Position numbers and translations under genes: made by a program
Notes under the pieces: generated by a model
The model's database searches: none
What the model was told of the DNA's origin: nothing
What the model saw: the letters and a program-made list of their open reading frames with translations, nothing else
Assembly: GCF_900100375.1 (NCBI RefSeq)
Contig: NZ_FNEZ01000002.1
Span: forward strand, 1-64,000
Direction of reading: 5' to 3'
DNA: 64,000 bases
Source: Flavobacterium noncentrifugens
GTDB lineage: Bacteria; Bacteroidota; Bacteroidia; Flavobacteriales; Flavobacteriaceae
Shown: piece by piece, positions 33,547-41,876 of the stretch
How positions within the stretch are numbered: the stretch's first letter is position 1
How the letters are laid out: every line of letters starts with the position of its first letter

Positions 33547-34695
33547 ATGACATTACAAGAAAAATTTAATTTCGTAAGGGCAGCGTGTGAAAATCTGTGC
33601 AGGCCATTAATCACCGAAGATTATTCGGTGCAGCCCAGTTTATTCGCGTCGCCTCCAAAATGGCATCTGGCGCACGTCACCTGGTTTTGGGAACAGTTCG
33701 TACTGACCCAATATTTATCGGGTTATGAAGTTTTCGATGATGATTTTTCATTTCTGTTCAACAGTTATTACAACAATGTAGGCAAACGCGTTTTACGACC
33801 GGTGCGCGGTTTAATGACACGCCCAAGTGTCGAAGACGTGTATCGCTATCGCGCCTATGTGAACGAGAACATGAATAAATTGTTCGAAAAAGAGTTGTCA
33901 GCCGAACTGATAGCAACTATAGAAATTGGGTTCAACCATGAGCAGCAGCACCAGGAATTGTTGGTCTATGACATCAAATACATTTTGGGCAACCAACCCA
34001 CATTTCCGGCTTATGCAAAGAATGTTTTTACATTTAAAAAAGTCCCATCGGCTAATATATTCCATAAGATCAGCGCCGGAGTCTACGAAATCGGACACGA
34101 TGGAAATGGCTTCGCGTTCGACAACGAATTCGGAAGACACAAAACCTATATACAAGATTTTGAAATTGCCGACCGTTTGGTTACCAATGCCGAATATCTC
34201 GAATTTATGCAGGCCGGCGGCTATTCAGATTTTAATTTCTGGCACGACGAAGGCTGGCAATGGGTGACATCGAATCAGGTCAATGCGCCATTATATTGGC
34301 ACGAGATCGAAGGAAGCTGGCAGTATTACGAACTCGGCGGATTACAGCAAATCGCGCTCGAGGAACCTGTAAGGCACATCAGTTTCTATGAAGCGTTTGC
34401 GTTCGCACAATGGAAAGGCATGCGTTTGCCAACGGAACAGGAATGGGAAGTCGCGGCATCAAAATTTGATTGGGGACTACTTTGGGAGTGGACAAACAGC
34501 GCTTACCTTGCCTATCCCGGATATGTAAAGCAACCCGGCGCGATAGGGGAATACAACGGGAAGTTCATGATCAACCAGATGGTGTTGCGTGGCGCATCGG
34601 TAGCGACCCCGAAAGAACATAGCCGTAAAACCTACCGCAACTTTTTCCACCCCGACATGCGCTGGCAATACAACGGAATCCGACTTGTAAAATAA
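33547..34695 (+). CDS. egtB: EgtB-type sulfoxide synthase
   Basis: A 382-aa non-heme iron enzyme. The N-terminal DinB-like domain holds the iron triad: His43 in HLAHVTWFWE, and His131 and His135 in NHEQQHQE. The C-terminal FGE-sulfatase domain is shortened but has FDNEFGRHKTYIQDFEIADRLVTNAEYLEFM, MRLPTEQEWEVAA and the end RKTYRNFFHPDMRWQYNGIRL (in parts). It joins hercynine and a thiol (cysteine or gamma-glutamylcysteine) with oxygen to a sulfoxide. No egtA or egtC is beside it, so a cysteine-using type is likely, and no C-S lyase (egtE) is in the operon. Confidence 0.93.
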   Translation: MTLQEKFNFVRAACENLCRPLITEDYSVQPSLFASPPKWHLAHVTWFWEQFVLTQYLSGYEVFDDDFSFLFNSYYNNVGKRVLRPVRGLMTRPSVEDVYRYRAYVNENMNKLFEKELSAELIATIEIGFNHEQQHQELLVYDIKYILGNQPTFPAYAKNVFTFKKVPSANIFHKISAGVYEIGHDGNGFAFDNEFGRHKTYIQDFEIADRLVTNAEYLEFMQAGGYSDFNFWHDEGWQWVTSNQVNAPLYWHEIEGSWQYYELGGLQQIALEEPVRHISFYEAFAFAQWKGMRLPTEQEWEVAASKFDWGLLWEWTNSAYLAYPGYVKQPGAIGEYNGKFMINQMVLRGASVATPKEHSRKTYRNFFHPDMRWQYNGIRLVK

Positions 34696-34701
34696 GGAGA
34701 T

Positions 34702-36069
34702 ATGAAAAAATTCGACGCAATAGTCATTGGTACAGGACAGGCCGGAACGCCTTTGGTAAAGAAACTTTCGGAACAGGGGAAAACAGTTCTGATCGTTGAA
34801 AAAGGTACGGTTGGCGGCACCTGCGTAAATTCAGGTTGCACTCCCACAAAGACGTACCTTGCCAGTGCCAGGCGCATGTGGGACATTGCAAATGCGCAAA
34901 ATTTGGGTGTAGATATTTCCGCGAGTGCCCAGGCAAACCTAAAAAAAATAAAGACCCGAAAGGACGATATTGTAAAGGCGTCGGTGAAAAATATCCGAGA
35001 GAGTTTTGAACATGCAAAAAACGTAACTTTCCTTGCCGGTGAGGCGAAATTCGTCTCCAATTTTGAAGTAGAAATTAATGAGGAGCTATTTTCGGCTGAA
35101 CATATTTTTATCAACGTTGGCGCGAGGGCAACTGTTCCTAAACAGTTCCAAAACGTTGATTTCCTCACGAATGAAAGCATTCTTGACTTAACGGAATTGC
35201 CGTCGCATCTCATTATTATCGGTGCCAGTTACATTGGATTGGAATTCGGGCAGATGTTCGCGCGGTTTGGCAGTAAGGTCACAATCATCGAAAAATCGGC
35301 CCAAATCATCAGTCGCGAAGACAAAGAAACCAGCGATGCGATTCGGGAATTTATGGAAGCCGACGGTGTAAAATTCGTGATGGAAGCGCAGCATATCGAA
35401 ACATCACAACAAAGTGGCGTGATCGAAGTGATCTATGAATCGGATGCAAAAAAGCATAAAATCCACGGTTCACATTTGCTTTTAGCGATTGGGCGGACGC
35501 CGAATTCAGACACTTTGAATCTGTTGGCGACCGAAATAAAATCAAATGAAAAAGGCTATATCGACGTCGATGATTTTTGCCAGACCATCGTCCCGAATAT
35601 CTTCGCGATGGGCGATTGCAACGGCAAAGGCGCGTTCACGCATACGGCTTACAATGACCACCAAATTGTCTTTGAATATCTTTTCGAAAAAAAATCGCGC
35701 AAAATCTCAGACCGCATCATGACTTACGGACTGTTTACTGATCCACCGTTAGGACGCGCTGGATTGACCAAAAAACAGGCGGTAGAACAAGGCTTCTCGG
35801 TGCTTGAAGGCAAACGTCTGATGTCAGAAGTGAGCCGCGCCGTCGAAAAAGGTGAAGCAAACGGCTTTATGCAAGTGCTTATTGATGAAAAAACCGACAA
35901 GATTTTGGGCGCGGCCGTTCTTGGAGTGGGTGGCGACGAAATCATCACCAGCATCCTGAACGTGATGGCCGCCGATATGCCGTACACTTTAATCCGCGAT
36001 ACGATGGTGTTGCATCCCACGGTTTCAGAACTAATCCCAACGCTTTTGGAAACGCCAAAAAAAGTATGA
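34702..36069 (+). CDS. Pyridine nucleotide-disulfide oxidoreductase (mercuric reductase-like)
   Basis: A 455-aa FAD enzyme of the disulfide reductase class. It has the N-terminal FAD motif IGTGQAGTPLVKKL, the redox-active pair Cys41/Cys46 in GGTCVNSGCTPTK, a NAD(P)H domain IIGASYIGLEFGQMFARFGSKVTIIE, MGDCNGKGAFTHTAYND and the C-terminal active-site HPTVSELIP (His/Glu from the partner subunit). There is no N-terminal metal-binding domain, so it is not a typical mercuric reductase. Its place 6 bp after egtB suggests reduction of a thiohistidine disulfide, which is inferred only. It overlaps the ABC ATPase gene by 4 bp. Confidence 0.9.
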   Translation: MKKFDAIVIGTGQAGTPLVKKLSEQGKTVLIVEKGTVGGTCVNSGCTPTKTYLASARRMWDIANAQNLGVDISASAQANLKKIKTRKDDIVKASVKNIRESFEHAKNVTFLAGEAKFVSNFEVEINEELFSAEHIFINVGARATVPKQFQNVDFLTNESILDLTELPSHLIIIGASYIGLEFGQMFARFGSKVTIIEKSAQIISREDKETSDAIREFMEADGVKFVMEAQHIETSQQSGVIEVIYESDAKKHKIHGSHLLLAIGRTPNSDTLNLLATEIKSNEKGYIDVDDFCQTIVPNIFAMGDCNGKGAFTHTAYNDHQIVFEYLFEKKSRKISDRIMTYGLFTDPPLGRAGLTKKQAVEQGFSVLEGKRLMSEVSRAVEKGEANGFMQVLIDEKTDKILGAAVLGVGGDEIITSILNVMAADMPYTLIRDTMVLHPTVSELIPTLLETPKKV

Positions 36070-37040
36070 TTGAAGTCAGTAATGTGAGTAAGTCTTTTGG
36101 CAAGAACGCCGCGGTCGACAACATTTCGTTCACCGTAAAAAAAGGCGAGAAATTGATTTTGCTTGGCGTAAGCGGCTGTGGAAAAACCACGACACTAAAA
36201 ATGCTCAATAAGCTGATTGACGTTTCCAGCGGAACCATTTCGATTGACGGCACCGATATCCAAGACCAACCGGCTGAAAAGCTCAGGCGGAATATGGGTT
36301 ATGTGCTGCAACGCAATAGCTTGTTCCCGCATTTTACGGTGCTTGAAAATATTGCAGTTGTCCCTAATTTGCTTTATTGGGAAAAAAGCAGGATCGATGA
36401 ACGCGCGAAAGTCCTGCTTGAAAAATTCCATCTTCCACAAGAACGATTGTTGGCTTATCCAAAGGAACTGAGTGGAGGAGAGGCGCAACGCGTTAATCTT
36501 GCCCGCGCTTTGGCCGCAGATCCGCCTATTTTACTCATGGACGAACCGTTCAGCGCTTTGGATACGATCACGCGAAAAGCCATGCGCAATGAATTTGTGG
36601 AACTTGGCGAATTCAAAGAAAAAACGATCGTAATGGTCACGCACGATGTCCAGGAAGCCTTCGAAATCGGCGACAGAATTTGCCTGATGGATGGGGGGAA
36701 AATCATCCAGATCGGGACACCGAAGCAATTGTTATTTGCACCAATCAACGATTTCGTGAGGGATTTCCTTTCGAATTCATACCTGCAATTGTTGCTGACC
36801 GTGACGCGTTGCTGCGACATCTGGAAGTTTTTGGATGATAATCAGCAAGCCGCAAATGAAAACGACAAAGCATTTTCGGCAGAAATTTCGGTAGCGGCCG
36901 CACTCGAACGATTCAAGGATAAAAATGATACGGATCAGAAAATCAGGATGCGCTGCCTGGATTCCGTAAAGATGCTTTCCGTTTCAGATTTGCTCCAGGG
37001 ATTCGCTAACTATAAAGCCAAAACCGATGCAAGAACCTGA
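36066..37040 (+). CDS. ABC transporter ATP-binding protein, glycine betaine/EgtV type
   Basis: A 324-aa ATPase. Walker A is GVSGCGKTT, the Q-loop LQRNSLFPHFTV, the signature LSGGEAQRVNLARAL, Walker B ILLMDEP, and the H-loop VTHD. The first 240 residues match OpuCA/OpuBA-type quaternary-ammonium transporter ATPases. The C-terminal ~80 residues lack a recognisable tandem CBS domain. It overlaps the preceding gene by 4 bp and the permease gene by 14 bp, so translation is probably coupled. Likely to power uptake of ergothioneine, hercynine or a betaine. Confidence 0.92.
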   Translation: MIEVSNVSKSFGKNAAVDNISFTVKKGEKLILLGVSGCGKTTTLKMLNKLIDVSSGTISIDGTDIQDQPAEKLRRNMGYVLQRNSLFPHFTVLENIAVVPNLLYWEKSRIDERAKVLLEKFHLPQERLLAYPKELSGGEAQRVNLARALAADPPILLMDEPFSALDTITRKAMRNEFVELGEFKEKTIVMVTHDVQEAFEIGDRICLMDGGKIIQIGTPKQLLFAPINDFVRDFLSNSYLQLLLTVTRCCDIWKFLDDNQQAANENDKAFSAEISVAAALERFKDKNDTDQKIRMRCLDSVKMLSVSDLLQGFANYKAKTDART

Positions 37041-38592
37041 TACTTTCTGGGAATTCGTCTCAGGCCAATGGGCCAAATTGGGTGAGCAGACGTTGCAACA
37101 TCTCGGGCTCACGTTGTTTTCGTTGACCATAGCGGTAATCGTGGGCGTTCCACTTGGGATTTTCATCGCACGCAACAGAAAAATTGCACCTTCTGTATTG
37201 AACATCACCGGGATTTTACAGACCATTCCGAGTATGGCGCTTTTGGGTTTCATGATTCCGTTGCTCGGAATCGGGCCGAAACCTGCCATTTTTGCGTTGT
37301 TTTTATATGCATTACTGCCCATAGTGCGCAATACATATATCGGGATAACCGGTGTTGATGCTGATATCAAAGAAGCGGCATCCGGAATGGGAATGACGCC
37401 CGCCCAATCGCTTTTTAAGGTGGAAATTCCGCTGGCTTTTCCGGTAATAATGGGCGGAATCAGAACGGCAACGACCATAAACGTTGGTGTGGCGACACTT
37501 GCGGCCTATATCGCAGCGGGTGGTTTGGGGGAATTTATATTTGGTGGCATTTCGCTGAATAATACAAACATGATCCTGGCGGGCGCAATACCGGCCGCAT
37601 TGTTGGCGGTTCTGCTCGATTTTTTACTGGCGCAGCTGCAAAAAGTCAATCTGGCTAAAGTCAGGAAAATGCTGTTTGCTTTTCCTGTCGCTTTGCTAGT
37701 TTTTTCACTGATTTATGCGTTTCGAACCGCTGAAGACAAACGATTACTCGCCGGATTCACGCCTGAATTCATGGGGCGGCAGGATGGTTTTTTAGGGTTG
37801 CAGCAAAAATATGGCTTCGATATGCGTACCGTTGTGATTGACGATGCGATGATGTACAAAGCGTTGTATGAGAAAAAACTCGATGTGATCAGCGGTTACA
37901 GTACCGACGGCCGAATCAAGGCATTCGACCTGGTTGCGCTTACAGATGACAAACATATTTTTCCACCCTATTATGCCGCGCCCGTCGTGCGTGAGAAAAT
38001 CCTTCAAAAATATCCAGAAGTCGAGGATGCCCTCAATCTGTTGTCAGGCCGTATCAACGATTCCATCATGACCGAGCTGAATTACAAAGCCGATTATCTG
38101 CACCAGAATCCCGAAGCGATCGCAAAGGAATTCCTGCAATCGCAAAAGTTGTGGAAAGCGCCGCGTCAAAACCCGAAAGGAAAAATCGTCATCGGTTCCA
38201 AGATTTTTGGGGAGCAATATATTTTGAGTGCGATGTATGCGATGCTCATAAAAGGCTATACCAATCTTGATGTCGCCACTAAAACAGGGCTTGGCGGAAC
38301 GAAAATTTGTTTCGATGCCTTGACCAATAAACAAATCGACCTGTATCCCGAATATACCGGAACGGGTTTTTTGGTATTGCTGCAACCAGACGAAAAAACC
38401 GTAAACGGATTGATCAAAGACAAAAATGCGGTGTATGATTTCGTGAGTAAGGAATTCCGTTCGCGTTATGGGTTAAAGTGGTTAAAACCCATTGGCTTCA
38501 ACAACGCCTATGTGCTGATGATGCGAAAAAAGCATGCAGAGGAGCTTCGCGTTTCGACAATTTCGGACTTACTTCAACTCAACCATAACTGA
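37027..38592 (+). CDS. ABC permease fused to a circularly permuted substrate-binding domain (OpuC/EgtU-like)
   Basis: A 521-aa fusion. Residues 1-205 are an OpuCB-like permease (TLQHLGLTLFSLTIAV, QTIPSMALLGFMIPLLGIG, EAASGMGMTPAQSLFKVEIP), with an added membrane anchor at about 215-232. The binding domain follows, but in swapped order: residues 240-376 are its usual second half (GFTPEFMGRQDGFLGLQQKY, STDGRIKAFDLVALTDDKH, FPPYYAAPVVRE), and residues 384-521 its usual first half (GKIVIGSKIFGEQYILSAMY, KTGLGGTKICFDAL, DLYPEYTGTGF, ending TISDL). All parts of the fold are present. Known EgtU proteins are permease-binding fusions in normal order. The substrate is inferred from the operon. Confidence 0.9.
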   Translation: MQEPDTFWEFVSGQWAKLGEQTLQHLGLTLFSLTIAVIVGVPLGIFIARNRKIAPSVLNITGILQTIPSMALLGFMIPLLGIGPKPAIFALFLYALLPIVRNTYIGITGVDADIKEAASGMGMTPAQSLFKVEIPLAFPVIMGGIRTATTINVGVATLAAYIAAGGLGEFIFGGISLNNTNMILAGAIPAALLAVLLDFLLAQLQKVNLAKVRKMLFAFPVALLVFSLIYAFRTAEDKRLLAGFTPEFMGRQDGFLGLQQKYGFDMRTVVIDDAMMYKALYEKKLDVISGYSTDGRIKAFDLVALTDDKHIFPPYYAAPVVREKILQKYPEVEDALNLLSGRINDSIMTELNYKADYLHQNPEAIAKEFLQSQKLWKAPRQNPKGKIVIGSKIFGEQYILSAMYAMLIKGYTNLDVATKTGLGGTKICFDALTNKQIDLYPEYTGTGFLVLLQPDEKTVNGLIKDKNAVYDFVSKEFRSRYGLKWLKPIGFNNAYVLMMRKKHAEELRVSTISDLLQLNHN

Positions 38593-40145
38593 TGGCGACG
38601 ATTTCCTTAAAAAGTACCGATGGGAAATGGCTGATGGTTTCGACGATCATGGCCTCGGGCATGGCGTTTATAGACGGAAGCGCGCTCAATGTCGTATTGC
38701 CGTCTTTGCAGGAAAAATTGCATGCCACAAGTGCCGAGCTCTTCTGGGTACTCAATTCTTATCTTTTGATCTTGGCATCTCTTGTTCTCGTAGGAGGTAC
38801 TTTGGGCGATTCGCACGGACGAAAAAAAATATTCATGTACGGGATCTTGATTTTCATCATCGGATCGGTTTTATGCGGATTGTCGCCCAACGTAAGTTTT
38901 CTCATTATCTTCAGGGCGATCCAGGGCATCGGCGGCGCGCTTATGATTCCGGGAAGTCTTTCGCTTATTTCGTCTTCCATAAACGAGGATGAACGTGGGA
39001 AAGCCATCGGCACCTGGTCTTCAATTACTACGATGGTGAGCGTCAGCGGCCCGATTCTGGGTGGATTTCTGGGCGATCACGGCTTGTGGCGCTACATTTT
39101 TTTTATCAATGTCCCGATTGGTATTGCCGCACTATTGATTTTATGGAAAAAAGTAAGCGAAACAGAACTCGCAGAGCAACGGTCGATTGATTTTGTGGGA
39201 GGATTTTTATTGGCCGCAGGCCTGGCATTGCTGACCTTCGGGTTTTTGAGGGCACCGGAAGTAGGTTTCGGACATTGGCAATCGTTTGGTGCCTTATCGC
39301 TCGGGTCTGTTTTTCTCCTCATATTCATTATCGTCGAGTGGAAATCATCCCATCCCATGATGCCACTGGAATTGTTCCGGAATCCGACATTTTCAGGAGT
39401 AAATCTGCTGACATTGTTCCTCTACGCTGGATTGAATGCAGCAATGCTGTTCATGAGCCTTAATCTGGTGCAGGTTCAGGGATATTCCCAAATGGAGTCA
39501 GGTTTGACGTTCGTTCCTTTCACAATAATTATGGTCCTGATATCGCGGTTTGCAGGAAGCCTTGCCGATAAACACGGGCCACGATGGCTGCTGATTTTAG
39601 GACCTTTCACGGTCGGAATCGGAATGCTCGTTTTGTCCTTCATCGGGCAAACACAGGGGCCAAAATCATATTGGGTTACTTTTTTCCCGGGCATCCTGAT
39701 TTTCAGTATGGGAATGGCTTTTACGGTCGCACCGCTAACGACGGCCGTGATGACTTCGGTCAAATCGCGATATTCAGGAAGGGCTTCGGGCGTCAACAAT
39801 GCGATCAGCCGTGTTTCAAACGTTTTGGCAAATGCGATTTTCGGATCGTTGGCGTTGGTTTTATTTACGAGTGCGCTGCAAAGCCGACTTATCGATTCCC
39901 AGTTCAGTCAACAGGAAAAATCAGAAATTCTGGCACAGGCCGGCAATTTAGGAAATGCGAAAGTTCCAATGGCAATTGAAGCGAAAAAACGTTCCCAAGT
40001 CAGTCAGGATTTTCATGCGTCGTTTATCGCATCGTATCAAAATATTATGATGCTAGCGTCGGGGTTGTGCTTTGCTGGAAGTTTGGTTTCGGTGATTTTT
40101 GTACGCAAAAAGGATTTAGACCAATCAAAAGGAACACAAGAATAA
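38592..40145 (+). CDS. MFS transporter, DHA2 (EmrB/QacA) family
   Basis: A 517-aa membrane protein with about 14 predicted helices. DHA2 motifs are seen: FIDGSALNVVLPSL at the first helix, the motif A loop GTLGDSHGRKKIF, FRAIQGIGGALMIP, motif C GPILGGFLGDHGLWRYIFFINVPIG and RFAGSLADKHGPRWLL in the second half. It starts at the last base of the preceding stop codon (TGATG), so it is coupled to the permease gene and belongs to the egt operon. A proton-driven exporter for the operon's product or a toxic intermediate is plausible. Confidence 0.92.
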   Translation: MATISLKSTDGKWLMVSTIMASGMAFIDGSALNVVLPSLQEKLHATSAELFWVLNSYLLILASLVLVGGTLGDSHGRKKIFMYGILIFIIGSVLCGLSPNVSFLIIFRAIQGIGGALMIPGSLSLISSSINEDERGKAIGTWSSITTMVSVSGPILGGFLGDHGLWRYIFFINVPIGIAALLILWKKVSETELAEQRSIDFVGGFLLAAGLALLTFGFLRAPEVGFGHWQSFGALSLGSVFLLIFIIVEWKSSHPMMPLELFRNPTFSGVNLLTLFLYAGLNAAMLFMSLNLVQVQGYSQMESGLTFVPFTIIMVLISRFAGSLADKHGPRWLLILGPFTVGIGMLVLSFIGQTQGPKSYWVTFFPGILIFSMGMAFTVAPLTTAVMTSVKSRYSGRASGVNNAISRVSNVLANAIFGSLALVLFTSALQSRLIDSQFSQQEKSEILAQAGNLGNAKVPMAIEAKKRSQVSQDFHASFIASYQNIMMLASGLCFAGSLVSVIFVRKKDLDQSKGTQE

Positions 40146-40301
40146 AAACATTTATATTCCTTTTTATTTTCGCAAACTTAGGAACGCCAACTTTTAGGAT
40201 TACTTTCGTTGATCCTTTTTGGGAAGACTTCACAAAAGCAAACCTTGCGTCAGGTTTTTTTCACAAGCTTACAAAAACAGAGCTTTGACACTTATGAAAA
40301 C
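40146..40301. other. Region between the egt operon and the island edge
   Basis: AT-rich, with no gene or clear hairpin. An open frame across the end of the MFS gene is a shadow. Confidence 0.4.
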
Positions 40302-40332
40302 AAAAAAAGCAGAAACTTTCGTTTCTGCTTTT
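40302..40332 (-). terminator. Terminator of the interrupted tRNA gene
   Basis: A perfect 12-bp stem (AAAAGCAGAAAC / GTTTCTGCTTTT) with a TTTC loop. On the minus strand it directly follows the tRNA 3' fragment and runs into seven T, so it is the tRNA's own terminator. Confidence 0.75.
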
Positions 40333-40357
40333 GTGGGCGATGAGGGATTCGAACCTC
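40333..40357 (-). other. tRNA 3'-end fragment, probable attachment site
   Basis: On the minus strand GAGGTTCGAATCCCTCATCG followed by CCCAC is the T-loop, the 3' side of the T-stem (CCCTC), the acceptor strand ATCGCCC and the discriminator of a tRNA. The sequence upstream of the T-loop does not form the matching T-stem, D-arm or anticodon arm, so only the 3' part is present. A 3' tRNA piece next to its terminator is the usual footprint of a tyrosine-recombinase element integrated into a tRNA gene. Confidence 0.7.
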
Positions 40358-40391
40358 AACGCTAATGCCGCGTAATATATAGCATTTGAAA

Positions 40392-40505
40392 AGCGTAAAT
40401 TTTTAGTTCCTCGATATTGCGTCGAAGTCGAGCAATTATCATCAAGTCTTACAGCGTAAATTTACGGCTTATTATGATATTAACCAAATAAATATCAAGG
40501 AACTA
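40392..40505. repeat. Direct and inverted repeats at the island edge
   Basis: The word AGCGTAAATTT occurs at 40392-40402 and 40453-40463. An inverted pair TAGTTCCTCGATATT (40404-40418) and AATATCAAGGAACTA (40491-40505) matches at 14 of 15 positions. Such clustered repeats near a tRNA attachment site suit arm-type sites of a tyrosine recombinase, but no integrase gene is in the window. Confidence 0.45.
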
Positions 40506-40584
40506 CGCTAAAAAATGAACAGGTTATTGAAGTAGTTACCAATGCGGGAGACGCTTATTTCTCCGCCTTTCGCATATACTCGCA

Positions 40585-40785
40585 CTACCCAAAAATCGTC
40601 TTTTCAACCTGTTCAATATTTAATCCTGTGTGATTGCAGAATTCTTCTATAGTGACAAACTTTACGGCTTTATTTAGGGCGTTCGCGATCTCATGCAATA
40701 CTCTAAGACTTTGGCGATAGCTTTGACCTGTAACGAGCTCTACGTCGTTCGTGGTGATGCAAATGCGCCTTCCCATAGTTTTCAT
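40585..40785 (-). CDS. Small hypothetical protein
   Basis: A 66-aa frame (an in-frame ATG also at 40776) with a helical pattern: TTNDVELVTGQSYRQSLRVL, then FVTIEEFCNHTGLNIEQVEK, which resembles a short helix-turn-helix. Small proteins of this kind are found near recombination modules of Bacteroidota elements. Its place just inside the island edge fits, but no function is assigned. Confidence 0.5.
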   Translation of the reverse strand: MKTMGRRICITTNDVELVTGQSYRQSLRVLHEIANALNKAVKFVTIEEFCNHTGLNIEQVEKTIFG

Positions 40786-40893
40786 ACTCTAACCATACCT
40801 TTGACTAGGCTTTGAGTAGTTTCAAAGTGCTAGTATCTATTTCTAAGAACTAGGTAAAAATAATAAAAATAATATCATCAAGCTCTATATTGG

Positions 40894-41193
40894 TCAATTG
40901 CAAAGTATTATATCGTCGATTATAGCTTGTGCAAGGACTTGTTCAGTTGGAATTAAGAGGTAGCTGTAAATAATTCTGTTTGTGCATAGTTTAGAAATTT
41001 GGTCTGAATAGTGATGAAATTTACAATAGAAGTGATGATATTTTTTGGGTAATGTGACGTAGCATATAAGAAGTATGAAATTTTCGCATTCGATGTTTTC
41101 AATTTGTGATGGCCGAATTTCCCAAGCTTCGTAAGAGGTAATATTACCGGCAACCTTATGGTTGAAAACCATATCTGAATTTAGATTTTTCAT
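40894..41193 (-). CDS. Hypothetical protein after a response regulator
   Basis: A 99-aa frame rich in Ile, Tyr and His (FYCKFHHYSDQIS), with no recognised domain. It starts 10 bp after the response regulator stop on the same strand and begins with a normal ATG (MKNLNSDMVF), so it could be the second gene of that unit. Coding character is modest. Confidence 0.4.
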   Translation of the reverse strand: MKNLNSDMVFNHKVAGNITSYEAWEIRPSQIENIECENFILLICYVTLPKKYHHFYCKFHHYSDQISKLCTNRIIYSYLLIPTEQVLAQAIIDDIILCN

Positions 41194-41203
41194 GAATGGA
41201 ATT

Positions 41204-41590
41204 TTAGCAATTGTTTTTGTTCAAAATTGTTTTAATCAATGCAACTAACGCTGAGAAACATGTTGGCTTGGCAAAATAAGCTAATGCACCAAGCTGCATT
41301 GCATTTTCTTTGTATGGTGCCAGTTCGCTTGTTGAGAATATTATTACTGGTATTGACGCTAATTTCTTTTTATTTTTTATCTTTTGTAACACTAACATGC
41401 CGTCCATTACAGGCATATTCATATCGAGAATAATAATATCAGGCGTAATCTTTTGTTCGACGAGTTGTTTTACAGCCTCGACGGGATTATGCATGCAGGT
41501 GTAGTTTATTTCCGAAACCTGTTTTAGTGCATCAGAAAACAGTTCGCAGTCATCCGGATCGTCGTCAATTTGAAGTAGGTTGTAGTACAT
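41204..41590 (-). CDS. Single-domain response regulator (CheY-like)
   Basis: A 128-aa receiver domain with no output domain. Acidic pocket IDDDPDD near residue 10, phosphoacceptor Asp in IIILDMNMPVMDG, the switch Ser in IIFSTSE and the conserved Lys in AYFAKPT. Such stand-alone receivers relay phosphoryl groups or act by protein contact, and are common partners of the hybrid CheB/CheR kinases encoded nearby. It is divergent from the CheB gene with a 280-bp AT-rich gap. Confidence 0.92.
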   Translation of the reverse strand: MYYNLLQIDDDPDDCELFSDALKQVSEINYTCMHNPVEAVKQLVEQKITPDIIILDMNMPVMDGMLVLQKIKNKKKLASIPVIIFSTSELAPYKENAMQLGALAYFAKPTCFSALVALIKTILNKNNC

Positions 41591-41876
41591 ATTGAAAAAG
41601 CATTTAATTTAGTTTTGCTTTCAGGATTCAGCTCATATTTTGCTGCTGCGATTATAATACTGATGATATACGATAATCTTTTTCTGGAATTTTTCTGGAA
41701 ACTATTTTTTAGAAAAGTATCTGTGCGCAATATGCGAATTTTGTAAAATTTCAGCTTTTGTTTATATAATTTCAATACAGATCAAATTGCGATGTCGTTT
41801 AATAGTCTAACAAAATTTTAAATTATATAAATTTCGTGCACCGGAAAATGTGATATTCAAATTTTAAAATTTGTTC
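41591..41876. other. Divergent promoter region of the regulator and CheB genes
   Basis: AT-rich, 286 bp, with no gene. A minus-strand frame here (41524-41775) overlaps the response regulator and is rejected. Confidence 0.4.

Noticed and set aside
34702..36069. True mercuric reductase of a mer operon
   Set aside because: No N-terminal metal-binding domain, no C-terminal Cys pair, and no mer genes; the operon is thiohistidine-related.
40333..40357. Complete tRNA gene
   Set aside because: Only the T-loop and 3' acceptor side are present; no D-arm, anticodon arm or matching 5' acceptor strand upstream.
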